Positions 30,901-40,109 of a DNA stretch of 44,758 nt are shown in pieces. Source of the DNA: an uncultured Erwinia sp. (lineage in GTDB: Bacteria; Pseudomonadota; Gammaproteobacteria; Enterobacterales; Enterobacteriaceae); assembly GCA_945290265.1 (NCBI GenBank), contig CALYQW010000027.1, forward strand, positions 1 to 44,758, in the 5' to 3' direction. Under the pieces are notes generated by a model that was not told where the DNA came from, did no database searches, and worked only from the letters and a program-made list of their open reading frames with translations. The position numbers and the translations under genes were made by a program. Every line of letters begins with the position of its first letter. Positions within the stretch are counted from its first letter, which is position 1.

Positions 30901-31406
30901 TTGTCACTGCGGCGGGTCTGGTGGTGGCGGCCCGCGTGATGGTAACAAAACGCGGTAACCGGATTGGTATCTGCACCCTGGACGACCGTTCCGGTCGGCT
31001 GGAAGTGATGTTATTTACAGATGCCTTAGATAAATTCCAGCATCTGCTGGAAAAAGACCGTATCCTGATTGTCAGCGGACAGGTCAGCTTTGATGATTTC
31101 AGTGGCGGGCTTAAAATGATGGCCCGCGATATGATGGATATCGACGAAGCTCGTGAAAAATATGCGCGTGGACTTGCTATCTCGCTGACAGACAGGCAAA
31201 TTGATGACCAGCTTTTAAACCGTCTCCGCCAGTCTCTTGAGCCTTATCGTTCGGGGACCATCCCGGTGCACCTCTACTATCTGCGAGAGGACGCACGGGC
31301 TAAGTTGCGTTTTGGCGCAACCTGGCGCGTGTCGCCGAGCGACCGTTTGCTTAATGAGCTGCGCTCGCTGCTGGGATCGGAGCAGGTGGAACTGGAGTTT
31401 GACTAA
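27924..31406 (+). CDS. dnaE: DNA polymerase III alpha subunit
   Basis: DnaE is the polymerase subunit of the replicative holoenzyme. With the ATG at 27924 the product is 1160 residues, identical in length to E. coli; a GGGA lies six bases upstream. An in-frame ATG 12 bases earlier has no ribosome-binding site. The PHP domain occupies about 1-270 ([14 protein letters not shown]). The polymerase core includes [16 protein letters not shown] and [13 protein letters not shown], whose aspartates correspond to catalytic D401 and D403. The sliding-clamp motif QADMFGVL lies near 920, followed by an OB fold and C-terminal tau-binding region. accA follows 12 bases downstream. Confidence 0.98.
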   Translation: MAEPRFIHLRVHSDYSMIDGLVKTAPLVKNAAKMGMPAMAITDFTNLCGLVKFYGTAHSQGMKPIIGADFLVSSEAMGDELTQLTVLAADNAGYQNLTLLISRAYQRGYGVAGPVIDRDWLIEHQQGILLLSGGRRGDVGQMLLRGNQAGVSDCLAFYQQHFSDRYYLELIRTGRPDEESYLHAAVALSSAENIPLVATNEVCFLSADDFDAHEIRVAIHDGFTLDDPKRPRNYSPQQFMRSEAEMCELFADIPEALENSVEIARRCNVTIRLGEYFLPQFPTGEMTTEDFLVMKSKEGLEERLVFLFPDEQTRASRRAAYDERLDVELNVINQMGFPGYFLIVMEFIQWSKDNAVPVGPGRGSGAGSLVAYALKITDLDPLEFDLLFERFLNPERVSMPDFDVDFCMEKRDRVIEHVAEMYGRDAVSQIITFGTMAAKAVIRDVGRVLGHPYGFVDRISKLVPSDPGMTLEKAFAAEPQLPEIYEADEEVRALIDMARKLEGVTRNAGKHAGGVVIAPTKITDFAPLYCDENGNHPVTQYDKNDVEYAGLVKFDFLGLRTLTIIDWALSMINARREKQGEPPIDIAAIPLDDKKSFDMLQRSETTAVFQLESRGMKDLIKRLKPDCFEDMIALVALFRPGPLQSGMVDNFIDRKHGREAISYPDIQWQHESLKPVLEPTYGIILYQEQVMQIAQVLAGYSLGGADMLRRAMGKKNPVEMAKQRGGFEDGAKSRGVDGELAVKIFDLVEKFAGYGFNKSHSAAYALVSYQTLWLKAHYPAEFMAAVMTADMDNTEKVVGLVDECWRMGLKVLPPDINSGLYPFHVNNDGEIVYGIGAIKGVGEGPIEAIIEARNQGGYFRELFDLCARSDIKKLNRRVLEKLIMSGAFDRLGPHRAALMSALPDALKAADQHAKAEAIGQADMFGVLAEAPEQVEKSYSDVTPWPEQIQLDGERETLGLYLTGHPINQYLKEIERYVGGLRLKDMHPTERGKIVTAAGLVVAARVMVTKRGNRIGICTLDDRSGRLEVMLFTDALDKFQHLLEKDRILIVSGQVSFDDFSGGLKMMARDMMDIDEAREKYARGLAISLTDRQIDDQLLNRLRQSLEPYRSGTIPVHLYYLREDARAKLRFGATWRVSPSDRLLNELRSLLGSEQVELEFD

Positions 31407-31418
31407 AACAGGATTATT

Positions 31419-32378
31419 ATGAGTCTTAATTACCTGGATTTTGAACAGCCAATCGCAGAGCTTGAAGCGAAAATTGATTCGCTTAAGTCAGTTGGCCGTC
31501 AGGATGAAAAACTGGATATTAATCTGGATGAAGAAGTACAGCGTCTGCGCGCAAAAAGCGTTGAGCTGACACGTAAAATCTTCTCAGATTTAGGGGCATG
31601 GCAGGTTGCGCAGCTGGCGCGCCATCCACTGCGTCCGTACACGCTGGACTATGTCCGTAACGTTTTCACCGACTTTGATGAGCTGGCTGGCGACAGGGCT
31701 TATGCTGACGATAAAGCTATCGTTGGCGGTATCGCACGTCTGGAAGGACGCCCGGTGATGATTATTGGGCATCAGAAAGGACGCGAGACCAAAGAGAAAA
31801 TCCGGCGTAATTTTGGTATGCCTGCCCCTGAAGGTTATCGCAAAGCGTTGCGCCTGATGGAGATGGCCGAGCGTTTCAATATGCCGATTATCACCTTTAT
31901 TGATACCCCGGGTGCCTATCCGGGCGTGGGTGCGGAAGAGCGCGGTCAGTCGGAAGCCATTGCACGTAACCTGCGTGAAATGTCCGGCCTGAAAGTACCG
32001 GTGATCTGTACCGTGATTGGTGAAGGTGGTTCCGGTGGCGCACTGGCTATTGGCGTTGGTGACAAAGTGAATATGCTGCAGTACAGCACCTACTCGGTTA
32101 TTTCTCCGGAAGGCTGTGCGTCTATTCTGTGGAAGAGTGCAGATAAAGCACCGCTGGCAGCTGAAGCGATGGGGATTATTGCCCCGCGTCTGAAAGAGCT
32201 GAAGCTGATTGACAGCATTATTCCTGAGCCGCTGGGTGGCGCACATCGCGATCCGCTGGCGATTGGAGAGTCAATGAAGGCTCAGCTGCTGTCGGATCTG
32301 GCCGATCTGGATCGGCTTTCTCAGCAGGAGCTGCTGGATCGTCGTTATCAGCGGTTGATGAGTTACGGTTACGCCTGA
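31419..32378 (+). CDS. accA: Acetyl-CoA carboxylase carboxyltransferase subunit alpha
   Basis: AccA with AccD moves the carboxyl group from carboxybiotin to acetyl-CoA, making malonyl-CoA for fatty-acid synthesis. The 319-residue product equals the E. coli length. The crotonase-like fold shows [20 protein letters not shown], the [19 protein letters not shown] segment near 161-179 and [14 protein letters not shown] near 203-216. The gene lies 12 bases after dnaE, as in E. coli, and ends the long rightward gene string at a strong terminator. Confidence 0.98.
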   Translation: MSLNYLDFEQPIAELEAKIDSLKSVGRQDEKLDINLDEEVQRLRAKSVELTRKIFSDLGAWQVAQLARHPLRPYTLDYVRNVFTDFDELAGDRAYADDKAIVGGIARLEGRPVMIIGHQKGRETKEKIRRNFGMPAPEGYRKALRLMEMAERFNMPIITFIDTPGAYPGVGAEERGQSEAIARNLREMSGLKVPVICTVIGEGGSGGALAIGVGDKVNMLQYSTYSVISPEGCASILWKSADKAPLAAEAMGIIAPRLKELKLIDSIIPEPLGGAHRDPLAIGESMKAQLLSDLADLDRLSQQELLDRRYQRLMSYGYA

Positions 32379-32393
32379 CAGTCGCTTAAATTA

Positions 32394-32430
32394 AAAAAGC
32401 CCGTATGGTATCCCCATGCGGGCTTTTCTC
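32394..32430 (+). terminator. Terminator of the dnaE-accA transcript
   Basis: AGCCCGTATGG (32398-32408) pairs with CCATGCGGGCT (32413-32423), with one G-T pair, flanked by an A-run and TTTTCTCTTT. A second hairpin (GCCCGG/CCGGGC, 32439-32458) follows. Confidence 0.85.
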
Positions 32431-32579
32431 TTTATAAAGCCCGGGTCAAAGGCCGGGCAAAAGACAGCAGGTGAAAAGTGGCGGGTCGTTTTGCTTTTTA
32501 TCGTTTGGGCGGTAATGATATCTCCAACTTGAATACTGCCGGCGGCCCGGGAAGGTGTCGCCGCTAATCGGAGGCTGTA

Positions 32580-34724
32580 ATGAATATTATCGCGATAATG
32601 GGGCCACATAACGCATTCTATAAAGATGAGCCCTTTCGTGAGCTGGACAGTGCGCTGCAGGTACAGGGGTTCAAAACCGTTTTTCTTCAGGATCCCGGTG
32701 ACCTGCTTAAACTGATTGAACATAATCCACGTGTCTGTGGCGTAGTTTTTGACTGGGATGAGTTCAGTCCGGAGTTTTGCAGCCAGATTAATCAGCTGAA
32801 TGAGTACCTGCCGCTGTACGCGTTTATCAATACTCAGTCGAGCATGGATGTCAGCGTCAATGAACTGCGTATGACCCTGTGGTTTTTTGAGTATGCACTG
32901 GATGCCGCCCCGGACATTGCTCAGCGCATTCGCCAGTATACCAATGAGTATATTGATATCATTACCCCGCCACTGACCAGGGCGCTGTTCAACTATGTCA
33001 AAGAGGGAAAATATACCTTCTGCACCCCAGGGCATATGGGTGGCACTGCGTTTCAGAAAAGCCCGTTAGGCTGCCTGTTTCATGACTTTTTTGGTGCCAA
33101 TACTCTGCGGGCGGATATCTCGATTTCAGTGACCGAGCTGGGCTCGCTGCTGGATCATACCGGGCCCCATCTGGAAGCTGAAGAGCTGATCGCCCGCACC
33201 TTTGGCGCTGAGCAAAGTTACATGGTGACTAACGGCACCTCGACTTCAAATAAAATCGTCGGGATGTACGCCGCCCCCGCAGGCAGCACCATGCTGGTGG
33301 ATCGTAACTGCCATAAATCGCTGGCGCAGTTGATGATGATGAGCGACATTGTGCCGATCTGGCTGAAACCAACGCGCAATGCGCTGGGTATTCTCGGGGG
33401 CATCAGCAAAAGCGAATTTACCCGTGCCAGTATCGAACAGAAAGTTGCCCGGACCGAAGGAGCAAGCTGGCCGGTGCATGCGGTGATCACTAACTCAACT
33501 TACGATGGCCTGCTGTATAACACGGAATATATTAAGCAGACGCTGGAGGTGCCTTCCATACACTTTGATTCCGCCTGGGTGCCCTATACCAATTTCCACC
33601 CGATTTATCAGGGACTGAGCGGGATGAGCGGTGAGCGAATCGCGGGGAAAGTGATTTATGAAACTCAGTCCACGCACAAGCTACTGGCGGCATTTTCCCA
33701 GGCTTCCCTGATCCATATTAAAGGTGATTATGACGAACACACCTTTAATGAAGCCTATATGATGCATACCACCACCTCGCCGAATTACTCGATTGTAGCG
33801 TCAATTGAAACCGCAGCGGCGATGCTGCGCGGTAATCCGGGTAAACGATTGATTAACCGCTCTATTGAGCGTGCACTAAACTTCCGCCGCGAGGTTCAAC
33901 GTCTGCGCGATCAGTATGATGGCTGGTTCTTTGATATCTGGCAGCCGGACGGAGTGGAGGATGCGCGGTGCTGGCCGGTGCAGCCGGGGGATGAAGACTG
34001 GCACGGTTTCCCGGATGCGGACGCCGATCATATGTACCTCGATCCGATCAAAGTTACCATCCTGACGCCGGGAATGAGCAGTGCCGGAAAGATGGAAGAA
34101 GAGGGGATCCCGGCGGCGCTGGTGGCTAAGTTCCTGGATGAACGCGGGATCGTGGTAGAAAAAACCGGGCCGTACAATCTGCTGTTCCTGTTCAGCATTG
34201 GTATCGACAAGACCAGGGCGATGAGCCTGTTGCGCGGGCTGACCGAGTTTAAGCGCGCTTACGATCTGAATCTGCGGGTCAAAAACGTGCTGCCGGATTT
34301 GTATGCTGAAGATCCCAACTTCTACCGCACTATGCGTATTCAGACGCTGGCACAGGGTATCCACCGTCTGTTCCACCAGCATAATTTGCCGCAATTGATG
34401 CTGAAGGCCTTTGATACCCTGCCGGAAATCAGGCTGACCCCTTATCAGATGTTCCAGCAGCAGATCAAAGGCCATACAGAAACCGTTGAGATCAGCCAGA
34501 TGGTCGGGCGCGTCTCCGCTAATATGATCCTGCCGTATCCGCCGGGGGTACCACTGGTAATGCCAGGAGAAATGATCACTCAGCAAAGCCGCGCAGTGCT
34601 CGATTTTCTGCTGATGCTGTGTACCATAGGCCGACACTATCCGGGATTTGAAACCGATATTCACGGTGCCACGCTGACCGAAGCGGGTGAGTACCGGGTA
34701 AGGGTATTAAAGCAGGGGGAGTAA
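32580..34724 (+). CDS. ldcC: Lysine decarboxylase, constitutive-type
   Basis: This PLP enzyme decarboxylates lysine to cadaverine in the cytoplasm. The 714-residue product (E. coli LdcC: 713) has the N-terminal wing domain (1 to about 130), then the aminotransferase-like core with CTPGHMGGTAFQKSP near 148-162, and the PLP lysine K367 in ETQSTHKLLA. A C-terminal domain contains the NMILPYPPGVPLVMPGE segment. The position between accA and the yaeR-tilS pair is that of LdcC, not of the acid-induced CadA, and no cadB lies nearby. A possible promoter (TTGCTT 32491, AATGAT 32514) and a GGAGG ribosome-binding site precede it. Confidence 0.96.
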   Translation: MNIIAIMGPHNAFYKDEPFRELDSALQVQGFKTVFLQDPGDLLKLIEHNPRVCGVVFDWDEFSPEFCSQINQLNEYLPLYAFINTQSSMDVSVNELRMTLWFFEYALDAAPDIAQRIRQYTNEYIDIITPPLTRALFNYVKEGKYTFCTPGHMGGTAFQKSPLGCLFHDFFGANTLRADISISVTELGSLLDHTGPHLEAEELIARTFGAEQSYMVTNGTSTSNKIVGMYAAPAGSTMLVDRNCHKSLAQLMMMSDIVPIWLKPTRNALGILGGISKSEFTRASIEQKVARTEGASWPVHAVITNSTYDGLLYNTEYIKQTLEVPSIHFDSAWVPYTNFHPIYQGLSGMSGERIAGKVIYETQSTHKLLAAFSQASLIHIKGDYDEHTFNEAYMMHTTTSPNYSIVASIETAAAMLRGNPGKRLINRSIERALNFRREVQRLRDQYDGWFFDIWQPDGVEDARCWPVQPGDEDWHGFPDADADHMYLDPIKVTILTPGMSSAGKMEEEGIPAALVAKFLDERGIVVEKTGPYNLLFLFSIGIDKTRAMSLLRGLTEFKRAYDLNLRVKNVLPDLYAEDPNFYRTMRIQTLAQGIHRLFHQHNLPQLMLKAFDTLPEIRLTPYQMFQQQIKGHTETVEISQMVGRVSANMILPYPPGVPLVMPGEMITQQSRAVLDFLLMLCTIGRHYPGFETDIHGATLTEAGEYRVRVLKQGE

Positions 34725-35123
34725 ATGATGGTGGTTCCGGGCTTAAAGCAGCAGCATCATGTGGCAATTATTGCCAGCGACTATGCGCGCAGTAAAAAAT
34801 TTTACTGCGAGGTTCTTGGTTTTACGCTGACGGGCGAAGTATGGCGTGCTGAGCGCCAGTCGTGGAAAGGCGATCTGGCGCTGAACGGCAGTTACCTGAT
34901 CGAGCTGTTCTCGTTCCCCACACCACCTGCACGCCTCAGCGGGCCGGAAGCCTGTGGCTTACGTCATCTGGCGTTCAGCGTTGATGATGTGGCGGCAGCC
35001 GTCGACGCGCTGATCGCCAACGGCGTTGAGTGCGAGCCGGTCAGAACCGACAGCCTGACCGGCAAAGCCTTTACCTTTTTCCGCGATCCCGATGGCTTAC
35101 CGCTGGAACTGTACCAGGTTTAA
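34725..35123 (+). CDS. yaeR: VOC-family glyoxalase-like metalloprotein
   Basis: The 132-residue product belongs to the vicinal-oxygen-chelate superfamily and to the YaeR group; its substrate is not known. It begins directly after the ldcC stop codon and uses the GGGGAG at 34716-34721. The start may be at 34725 or at the next codon, also ATG. Paired beta-alpha-beta modules supply likely metal ligands: H in QHHVAIIASDY, E in LIELFSFP, H in GLRHLAFSVDD, and E in LPLELYQV. The close link to ldcC and tilS is shared with E. coli. A detoxification role is possible but unproven. Confidence 0.93.
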   Translation: MMVVPGLKQQHHVAIIASDYARSKKFYCEVLGFTLTGEVWRAERQSWKGDLALNGSYLIELFSFPTPPARLSGPEACGLRHLAFSVDDVAAAVDALIANGVECEPVRTDSLTGKAFTFFRDPDGLPLELYQV

Positions 35124-35152
35124 TCTCTGCGCCCTGAATAACGGAAAAAATA

Positions 35153-36481
35153 ATGTCCGCCATCACTTATCTTGCACAGCGTCTTGCCGGTGATCATGCC
35201 GTACTGCTGGCCTACAGCGGTGGGCTTGATTCCACGGTGCTGTTACACCAGCTGGTGCAGCTGCGACAGCGTTGCCCAACTCTGCAGCTGCGGACTATCC
35301 ATATTCATCATGGGCTCAGCTCGCACGCCGACAGCTGGGTGGCACACTGTCAGCAACAGTGTGAACGCTGGCAGGTGCCGCTGGTGGTGGAGAAAGTCTG
35401 TCTCGATCCGCGTGATGGCGGGATTGAGGCGGCCGCGCGCCGCGCCCGTTATCAGATGTTCGATCGGCATATACAGCCCGGGGAAGTGCTGCTGACGGCA
35501 CAGCATCTCGACGATCAGTGTGAAACTTTGCTGCTGGCACTGAAGCGCGGCAGCGGTCCGGCAGGACTGGCGGCGATGCCGGAAGATCATCAGCCGGGAG
35601 CGTATCGTCATTTGCGTCCGCTACTGCACTACAGTCGCGCGCAGCTGGCGCAGTGGGCCACGCAGCATCAGCTGAGTTGGGTGGACGATGAGAGCAATCA
35701 GGATCCTCGCTATGACCGTAACTTTCTGCGGCTGCAGGTTATTCCTCTGCTGAGGCAGCGCTGGCCGCACTTTTCTGCTGCCGCCGGCCGCAGCGCGGCG
35801 CTCTGTGGTGAGCAGGAACAGCTGCTGGACGAACTACTGGCCGAGTCGCTGGCAGCGCTGACCGCTGCTGATGGCAGCCTGCACTTTACCCCGCTTTTGA
35901 CCATGAGCGAGGCGCGCCGGGCGGCGCTGCTGCGGCGCTGGATTGCCTCGCAGCAGGGGAGTATGCCTTCGCGTGATGCCCTGCAGCGGCTGTGGCAGGA
36001 AGTGATCTGCAGCCGGGAAGATGCGGCACCGCGACTGCGCCTGGGGCAGGCTGAAATTCGCCGCTTCCGTGACCGGCTGTGGTGGCTGCCGCTGATGACT
36101 TCGCTGCGTGATCAGCATTTACCCTGGTCAGCGCCCTGGCAGCCGCTAACCCTGCCGGATAATCTGGGGCAGCTGGTGCAGGCTACACTGGGGATAACCC
36201 TGGCGAAACCGCAGCCTGGACAGCAGGTTAGCGTGCGTTTTCAGGCCCAGGGGCGTTATCATATTCAGGGACGGGCAGGCAGCCGGCCGCTGAAGAAGAT
36301 CTGGCAGGAATTAGCGATACCGCCGTGGCAGCGTGAACGAACCCCGCTTATTTTTTATGATGATCTGCTGATTGCTGCCGTTGGCGTCTTTATTACCCGG
36401 GAAGGGATGCCGCACGCCGCGGAAGCCGGCTGGACAATTTGCTGGCAAAAAGAAAATAACAGGCAATGGGGAGAGCAATAA
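35153..36481 (+). CDS. tilS: tRNA(Ile)-lysidine synthetase
   Basis: TilS uses ATP to attach lysine to C34 of the CAU-anticodon isoleucine tRNA, changing its codon from AUG to AUA; it is essential in most bacteria. The 442-residue product (E. coli: 432) has the PP-loop SGGLDST at residues 22-28. It also has the HHGLS segment near 52-56, the AQHLDDQCETLLLALKRGSG region near 115-134, and the two C-terminal tRNA-binding domains. The start has ACGGAAAAA upstream. The last base of its stop codon is the first base of the next ATG, which opens the broken cytochrome gene. Confidence 0.97.
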   Translation: MSAITYLAQRLAGDHAVLLAYSGGLDSTVLLHQLVQLRQRCPTLQLRTIHIHHGLSSHADSWVAHCQQQCERWQVPLVVEKVCLDPRDGGIEAAARRARYQMFDRHIQPGEVLLTAQHLDDQCETLLLALKRGSGPAGLAAMPEDHQPGAYRHLRPLLHYSRAQLAQWATQHQLSWVDDESNQDPRYDRNFLRLQVIPLLRQRWPHFSAAAGRSAALCGEQEQLLDELLAESLAALTAADGSLHFTPLLTMSEARRAALLRRWIASQQGSMPSRDALQRLWQEVICSREDAAPRLRLGQAEIRRFRDRLWWLPLMTSLRDQHLPWSAPWQPLTLPDNLGQLVQATLGITLAKPQPGQQVSVRFQAQGRYHIQGRAGSRPLKKIWQELAIPPWQRERTPLIFYDDLLIAAVGVFITREGMPHAAEAGWTICWQKENNRQWGEQ

Positions 36482-36789
36482 TGCGCACTATTTATTTCAG
36501 CTTACTGCTGCTGAGCTGTACGATGCCCGCGCTGGCGGCGGGTGACAGCCAGGCCGGTACAGAATAATCCGCCGCCTGCATGGCCTGCCATGGCAGTGAA
36601 GGCAAATCCACTTCACCGATCTATCCCAACTTGGCGGGGCAGCAGGAAGTCTATCTGGTGCAGGCGCTGCAGGAATATAAAAGCGGCGGGCGCAGCGGGG
36701 GACAGGCGGAAATTATGAAAGCGTATGTGGTCGGGTTGAGTGATGACGATATTAATAACCTGGCGGCGTACTATTCCGGTCAGAAATAA
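36481..36789 (+). pseudogene. c-type cytochrome gene interrupted by an in-frame stop
   Basis: The frame starting at the ATG at 36481 encodes a signal peptide (MRTIYFSLLLLSCTMPALAA, then GDSQAGTE), then meets TAA at 36565-36567 after 28 codons. It continues in the same frame as [20 protein letters not shown] to LAAYYSGQK and stops at 36787-36789. The post-stop part is a full small class I cytochrome c domain with the heme-binding CMACH and likely axial methionine in [12 protein letters not shown]. Related proteins usually have a lysine codon here, so one AAA-to-TAA change would explain the stop (inference). No other start would give an exported protein with an intact heme site; the ATG inside CMACH loses the first cysteine. 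The heme domain looks otherwise undamaged, so the break is recent, or is a sequencing error. E. coli lacks this gene here. Confidence 0.85.
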
Positions 36790-36817
36790 AAAGGGCGGGC
36801 AGTTGTGGCTGCCCGCC
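36787..36817 (-). terminator. Terminator of rof
   Basis: GGCGGGCAG (36794-36802) and CTGCCCGCC (36809-36817) form a perfect 9-bp stem with a 6-base loop. On the minus strand it is followed by CTTTTTATTT. It may also stop the convergent cytochrome transcript weakly. Confidence 0.75.
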
Positions 36818-36843
36818 GCGCAGAGAAACGCTAAGCGGAGTAT

Positions 36844-37107
36844 TCAGTCCGCTTCGCTGATCACAATGGTGCCCAGTTCCCGGTGACTGAAGCTGGTAAT
36901 TTCATCCAGCCGCAGCGTCCGTTGCTCCCTGGCAACGCTCACTGTCAGGTACTCAACATTTTTTCGTGATGAAATATCCTCTGCTACAGCCTGTAACTGC
37001 TCGCCGTTTTTTAAGGTTAAGGCCAGGGTCCAGCGATTCTGACAGGCGAGTTCCAGGTTGTCGTAGTCATCGCAATTAATCGGTTTATATGCCTGATTCG
37101 TCAACAT
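36844..37107 (-). CDS. rof: Rho-binding antiterminator Rof (YaeO)
   Basis: Rof binds the transcription terminator Rho and lowers Rho-dependent termination. The 87-residue product resembles E. coli YaeO strongly, with YKPINCDDYDNLELACQ at the N-terminus, SRKNVEYLTV in the middle and LDEITSFSHRELGTIVIS at the end, an Sm-like small beta barrel. The ATG has GGTGAG seven bases upstream. In E. coli, the small gene yaeP lies just before it; I found no yaeP in the 171-bp gap up to yaeQ. Confidence 0.95.
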   Translation of the reverse strand: MLTNQAYKPINCDDYDNLELACQNRWTLALTLKNGEQLQAVAEDISSRKNVEYLTVSVAREQRTLRLDEITSFSHRELGTIVISEAD

Positions 37108-37182
37108 AATCGCTCACCATAAGTTGTTGGCAGCCGCCGCCGCCGCTACGGTTTCAGTGCTTACCTGCTGCGTGTCTTATCG

Positions 37183-37191
37183 ACTATAGCA
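37183..37191 (-). promoter_or_regulatory. Possible extended -10 promoter of rof
   Basis: On the minus strand TGCTATAGT reads as an extended -10 (TG, one base, TATAGT), 76 bases upstream of the rof start. No clear -35 was seen. Confidence 0.4.
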
Positions 37192-37278
37192 CAGGATTTT
37201 ATGCTTAATCAGTAGCGATGACGCGTGATTTCCGGTGTGCGCAGGTTACAATACGCCGTCCCCGAAATAAGGAACCCC

Positions 37279-37833
37279 ATGGCGCTTAAAGCAACCATTT
37301 ATAAAGCTTCGGTTAACGTTGCGGATATGGATCGTAACGTTTTTCTTGATAACAACCTGACGCTGGCGCGTCATCCGTCGGAAACCGAAGAGCGGCTGAT
37401 GCTGCGTCTTCTGGCGTGGCTGGTTCACGCTGACCAGTGTCTGACCTTTACCCGTGGCCTGTGTGCCGACGATGAGCCGGAGATCTGGCAGCTTAACGAT
37501 CATAACGGTATCGATATCTGGATTGACCTCGGCCTGCCGGAAGAACGGCGCATCAAAAAGGCCTGTAGCCGCGCCGCGCAGGTATGGCTGTATGCCTACA
37601 ATGCCCGTGCCGCATTACCGTGGTGGCAGCAACAGCAGAGTAAACTGGCGCAACAGGATAATCTGACGGTACGCTTCCTTGATGATATGCAGCTTGCGGC
37701 GCTAAAAACCCTGGCAGCACGTTCAATGACGCTGCAGGCGACGATTCAGGACGGCGCAATCTGGCTGTCTGATGAAACGCATAATATGGAAATCACCTTT
37801 ACCCGCTGGCAGGAGAGCCGGAGCGCGCAATGA
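37279..37833 (+). CDS. yaeQ: YaeQ family protein
   Basis: The biochemical role of YaeQ is not established; early reports linked it to suppression of RfaH loss, and structures show a PD-(D/E)XK nuclease-like fold. The 184-residue product (E. coli: 181) begins [20 protein letters not shown] and contains [22 protein letters not shown] near 29-50 and [12 protein letters not shown] near 59-70. The possible acidic active-site cluster includes D in [20 protein letters not shown] chose the ATG at 37279, with AAGGA upstream, over one 54 bases earlier. Its end overlaps arfB by four bases. Confidence 0.95.
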   Translation: MALKATIYKASVNVADMDRNVFLDNNLTLARHPSETEERLMLRLLAWLVHADQCLTFTRGLCADDEPEIWQLNDHNGIDIWIDLGLPEERRIKKACSRAAQVWLYAYNARAALPWWQQQQSKLAQQDNLTVRFLDDMQLAALKTLAARSMTLQATIQDGAIWLSDETHNMEITFTRWQESRSAQ

Positions 37834-38246
37834 TCGTGATTTCGCGCAATGTCATTATCCCGGATAGTGAAATCGAGCTCAGCGCTATTCGCGCGCAGGG
37901 GGCGGGCGGGCAGCACGTTAATAAAAACTCCACTGCCATTCATCTGCGCTTCGATATTCGTGCCTCCAGCCTGCCAGCGTTTTACCAGCAGCGTCTGCTG
38001 GCGGCCAGCCATCATCTGATTAGCGCTGACGGAATTGTAATAATCAAAGCGCAGGAGTTTCGCAGTCAGGAAATGAACCGTGAGGCGGCGCTAAAACGAC
38101 TGGAAAATCTGATCCGCGAACTGTCGGTAACAGAGAAAGTGCGCCGCGATACACGACCGACGCTGGCGTCGAAAAAACGCCGGCTGGAAGGCAAGGCGCG
38201 TAAAGGCACCACCAAATCACTGCGCGGCAAAGTGCGTATGGACTGA
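37830..38246 (+). CDS. arfB: Alternative ribosome-rescue peptidyl-tRNA hydrolase ArfB
   Basis: ArfB (YaeJ) frees ribosomes stalled on truncated mRNAs by hydrolysing peptidyl-tRNA in the A site, as a backup to tmRNA. The 138-residue product (E. coli: 140) has the release-factor GGQ at 26-28 in [15 protein letters not shown]. Its basic C-terminal tail (about 105-138, rich in K and R) enters the mRNA channel. It is translationally coupled to yaeQ through an ATGA overlap. In E. coli nlpE and yaeF lie between arfB and proS; here the genes converge directly on a terminator. Confidence 0.97.
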   Translation: MIVISRNVIIPDSEIELSAIRAQGAGGQHVNKNSTAIHLRFDIRASSLPAFYQQRLLAASHHLISADGIVIIKAQEFRSQEMNREAALKRLENLIRELSVTEKVRRDTRPTLASKKRRLEGKARKGTTKSLRGKVRMD

Positions 38247-38249
38247 AAT

Positions 38250-38279
38250 AAAAAAAGCCATCCGAGGATGGCTTTTTTC
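38250..38279. terminator. Bidirectional terminator between arfB and proS
   Basis: AGCCATC (38256-38262) pairs with GATGGCT (38267-38273), with an A-run on the left and a T-run on the right, so it can serve both convergent genes. Confidence 0.9.
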
Positions 38280-38298
38280 GTGGGGGAAAGCCGGCAAC

Positions 38299-40017
38299 TT
38301 AGCCGTTGATTTCACTCACCAGGAAGTTAACGATTTCGCTGGTCTTAATCATGTGCTTCTCACCGTCGCGGCGTGATTTATATTCCACTTCCTCGTTATC
38401 CAGATTGCGGTCGCCAATTACAATGCTGTGCGGCACGCCAATCAGTTCCATATCAGCAAACATCACGCCCGGACGCTCTTTGCGATCGTCAAGGATCACG
38501 TCAATGCCTTTAGCACGCAGCTCATCGTACAGCTGCTCGGCCAGCTCTTTAACCCGGAACGATTTCTGCATGTTCATTGGCAGAATTGCCACCTGGAACG
38601 GTGCCAGCGCAGCAGGCCAGATAATCCCACGCTCATCGTGATTCTGCTCGATAGCCGCCGCCACGATACGGGTAATACCAATACCGTAACAGCCCATGGT
38701 TAAGGTCTGATTGCGTCCGTCTTCACCCTGCACTGAGGCTTTCATCGCTTCGGAATATTTGGTGCCGAGCTGGAAAATATGGCCAACTTCAATCCCGCGC
38801 TTGATCAGCAGGGTGCCTTTGCCGTCCGGGCTGATATCGCCTTCCACCACATTACGGATATCAGCAACCTGTGGCAGCGGTAAATCGCGCTCCCAGTTAA
38901 TGCCGCTGAAGTGCTTATCGTCAGTATTTGCACCGGCAGCGAAATCGCTCATTGCTGCCACGCTGCGATCGGCAATAACCGGAATGCTCAGGCCAACCGG
39001 GCCGAGCGAGCCAGGACCGGCACCGATCAGCGCACGGATTTCTTTTTCACTGGCAAAGGTCAGCGGTGCGGCCACGACATCCACTTTTTCCGCTTTGATT
39101 TCATTCAGTTCATGGTCACCGCGTACCAGCAGCGCCACCAGAGTATGACCACTCTCTTTGGTTGCTTTCACCAGCAGGGTTTTTACCGTTTTCTCCACCG
39201 GTAAATTAAACTGCGCTACCAGCTCAGCAATGGTTTTCGCATTCGGTGTATCGAACGACGTCATGGCCTGGGTGGCCGGGCCGCGACCCGCCGCTGGCAC
39301 TACGGCTTCTGCCATTTCAATATTGGCCGCGTAGTCGGATTCCGTGGAGAACACGATATCGTCTTCGCCGCTCTGCGCCAGCACCTGGAATTCATGAGAA
39401 GCGCTACCACCAATCGAACCGGTATCTGCCTGAACCGCACGGAAATCCAGCCCCATGCGGCTGAAGCTCTGACTGTAGGCGCGATACATCGCATCGTAGG
39501 TTTCCTGCAGCGATTCCTGTGAGGTGTGGAACGAGTAGGCATCCTTCATGATAAATTCGCGTGAGCGCATTACGCCAAAGCGTGGACGCACTTCATCGCG
39601 GAATTTGGTCTGGATCTGGAACAGGTTCAGCGGCAGCTGCTTGTAGGAGCTGAGCTCATTACGGATCAGATCGGTAATCACTTCTTCATGGGTTGGGCCG
39701 AGGACAAACGGACGGTCGCCGCGATCTGTCAGGCGCAGCAGCTCAGGGCCGTACTGCTCCCAGCGTCCGCTCTCCTGCCACAGATCGGCGGGCTGCACCA
39801 CCGGCATGGAGATCTCGATCGCACCGGCGTTGTTCATCTCTTCCCGCACAATATTTTCAACTTTTTTCAGGACGCGCAGACCGGTGGGCAACCAGGTATA
39901 CAGGCCGGCAGCAAGCTTGCGGATCATGCCGGCGCGCAGCATCAGCTGGTGGCTGATCACTTCAGCATCGGCAGGGGTCTCCTTCAGAGTGGAGAGCAAA
40001 TATTGGGTAGTACGCAT
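38299..40017 (-). CDS. proS: Prolyl-tRNA synthetase (bacterial type)
   Basis: ProS charges tRNA(Pro) with proline. The product is 572 residues, as in E. coli. The class II motifs are visible: motif 1 region [18 protein letters not shown] near 45-62, motif 2 with [31 protein letters not shown] near 132-162, and motif 3 [18 protein letters not shown] near 440-457. Between motifs 2 and 3 lies the YbaK-like editing insertion (about 230-390), which clears mischarged alanine. The sequence begins [20 protein letters not shown]. It shares a terminator with arfB and is followed upstream by trmO on the same strand, 92 bases away. Confidence 0.98.
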   Translation of the reverse strand: MRTTQYLLSTLKETPADAEVISHQLMLRAGMIRKLAAGLYTWLPTGLRVLKKVENIVREEMNNAGAIEISMPVVQPADLWQESGRWEQYGPELLRLTDRGDRPFVLGPTHEEVITDLIRNELSSYKQLPLNLFQIQTKFRDEVRPRFGVMRSREFIMKDAYSFHTSQESLQETYDAMYRAYSQSFSRMGLDFRAVQADTGSIGGSASHEFQVLAQSGEDDIVFSTESDYAANIEMAEAVVPAAGRGPATQAMTSFDTPNAKTIAELVAQFNLPVEKTVKTLLVKATKESGHTLVALLVRGDHELNEIKAEKVDVVAAPLTFASEKEIRALIGAGPGSLGPVGLSIPVIADRSVAAMSDFAAGANTDDKHFSGINWERDLPLPQVADIRNVVEGDISPDGKGTLLIKRGIEVGHIFQLGTKYSEAMKASVQGEDGRNQTLTMGCYGIGITRIVAAAIEQNHDERGIIWPAALAPFQVAILPMNMQKSFRVKELAEQLYDELRAKGIDVILDDRKERPGVMFADMELIGVPHSIVIGDRNLDNEEVEYKSRRDGEKHMIKTSEIVNFLVSEING

Positions 40018-40109
40018 CAGTTACGGTTCCATATAAACGCGGGGAAGGCCAAAAAAAGTGAAAGCTAGTGTACCAGCGACGCCGGAGACTCAAAAGATAC
40101 CTGATAAAA

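Noticed and set aside
36580-36789. A 69-residue gene starting at the ATG within CMACH
   Set aside because: It would lose the first heme cysteine and the signal peptide, so it could not form an exported c-type cytochrome; the frame is better seen as part of a pseudogene.
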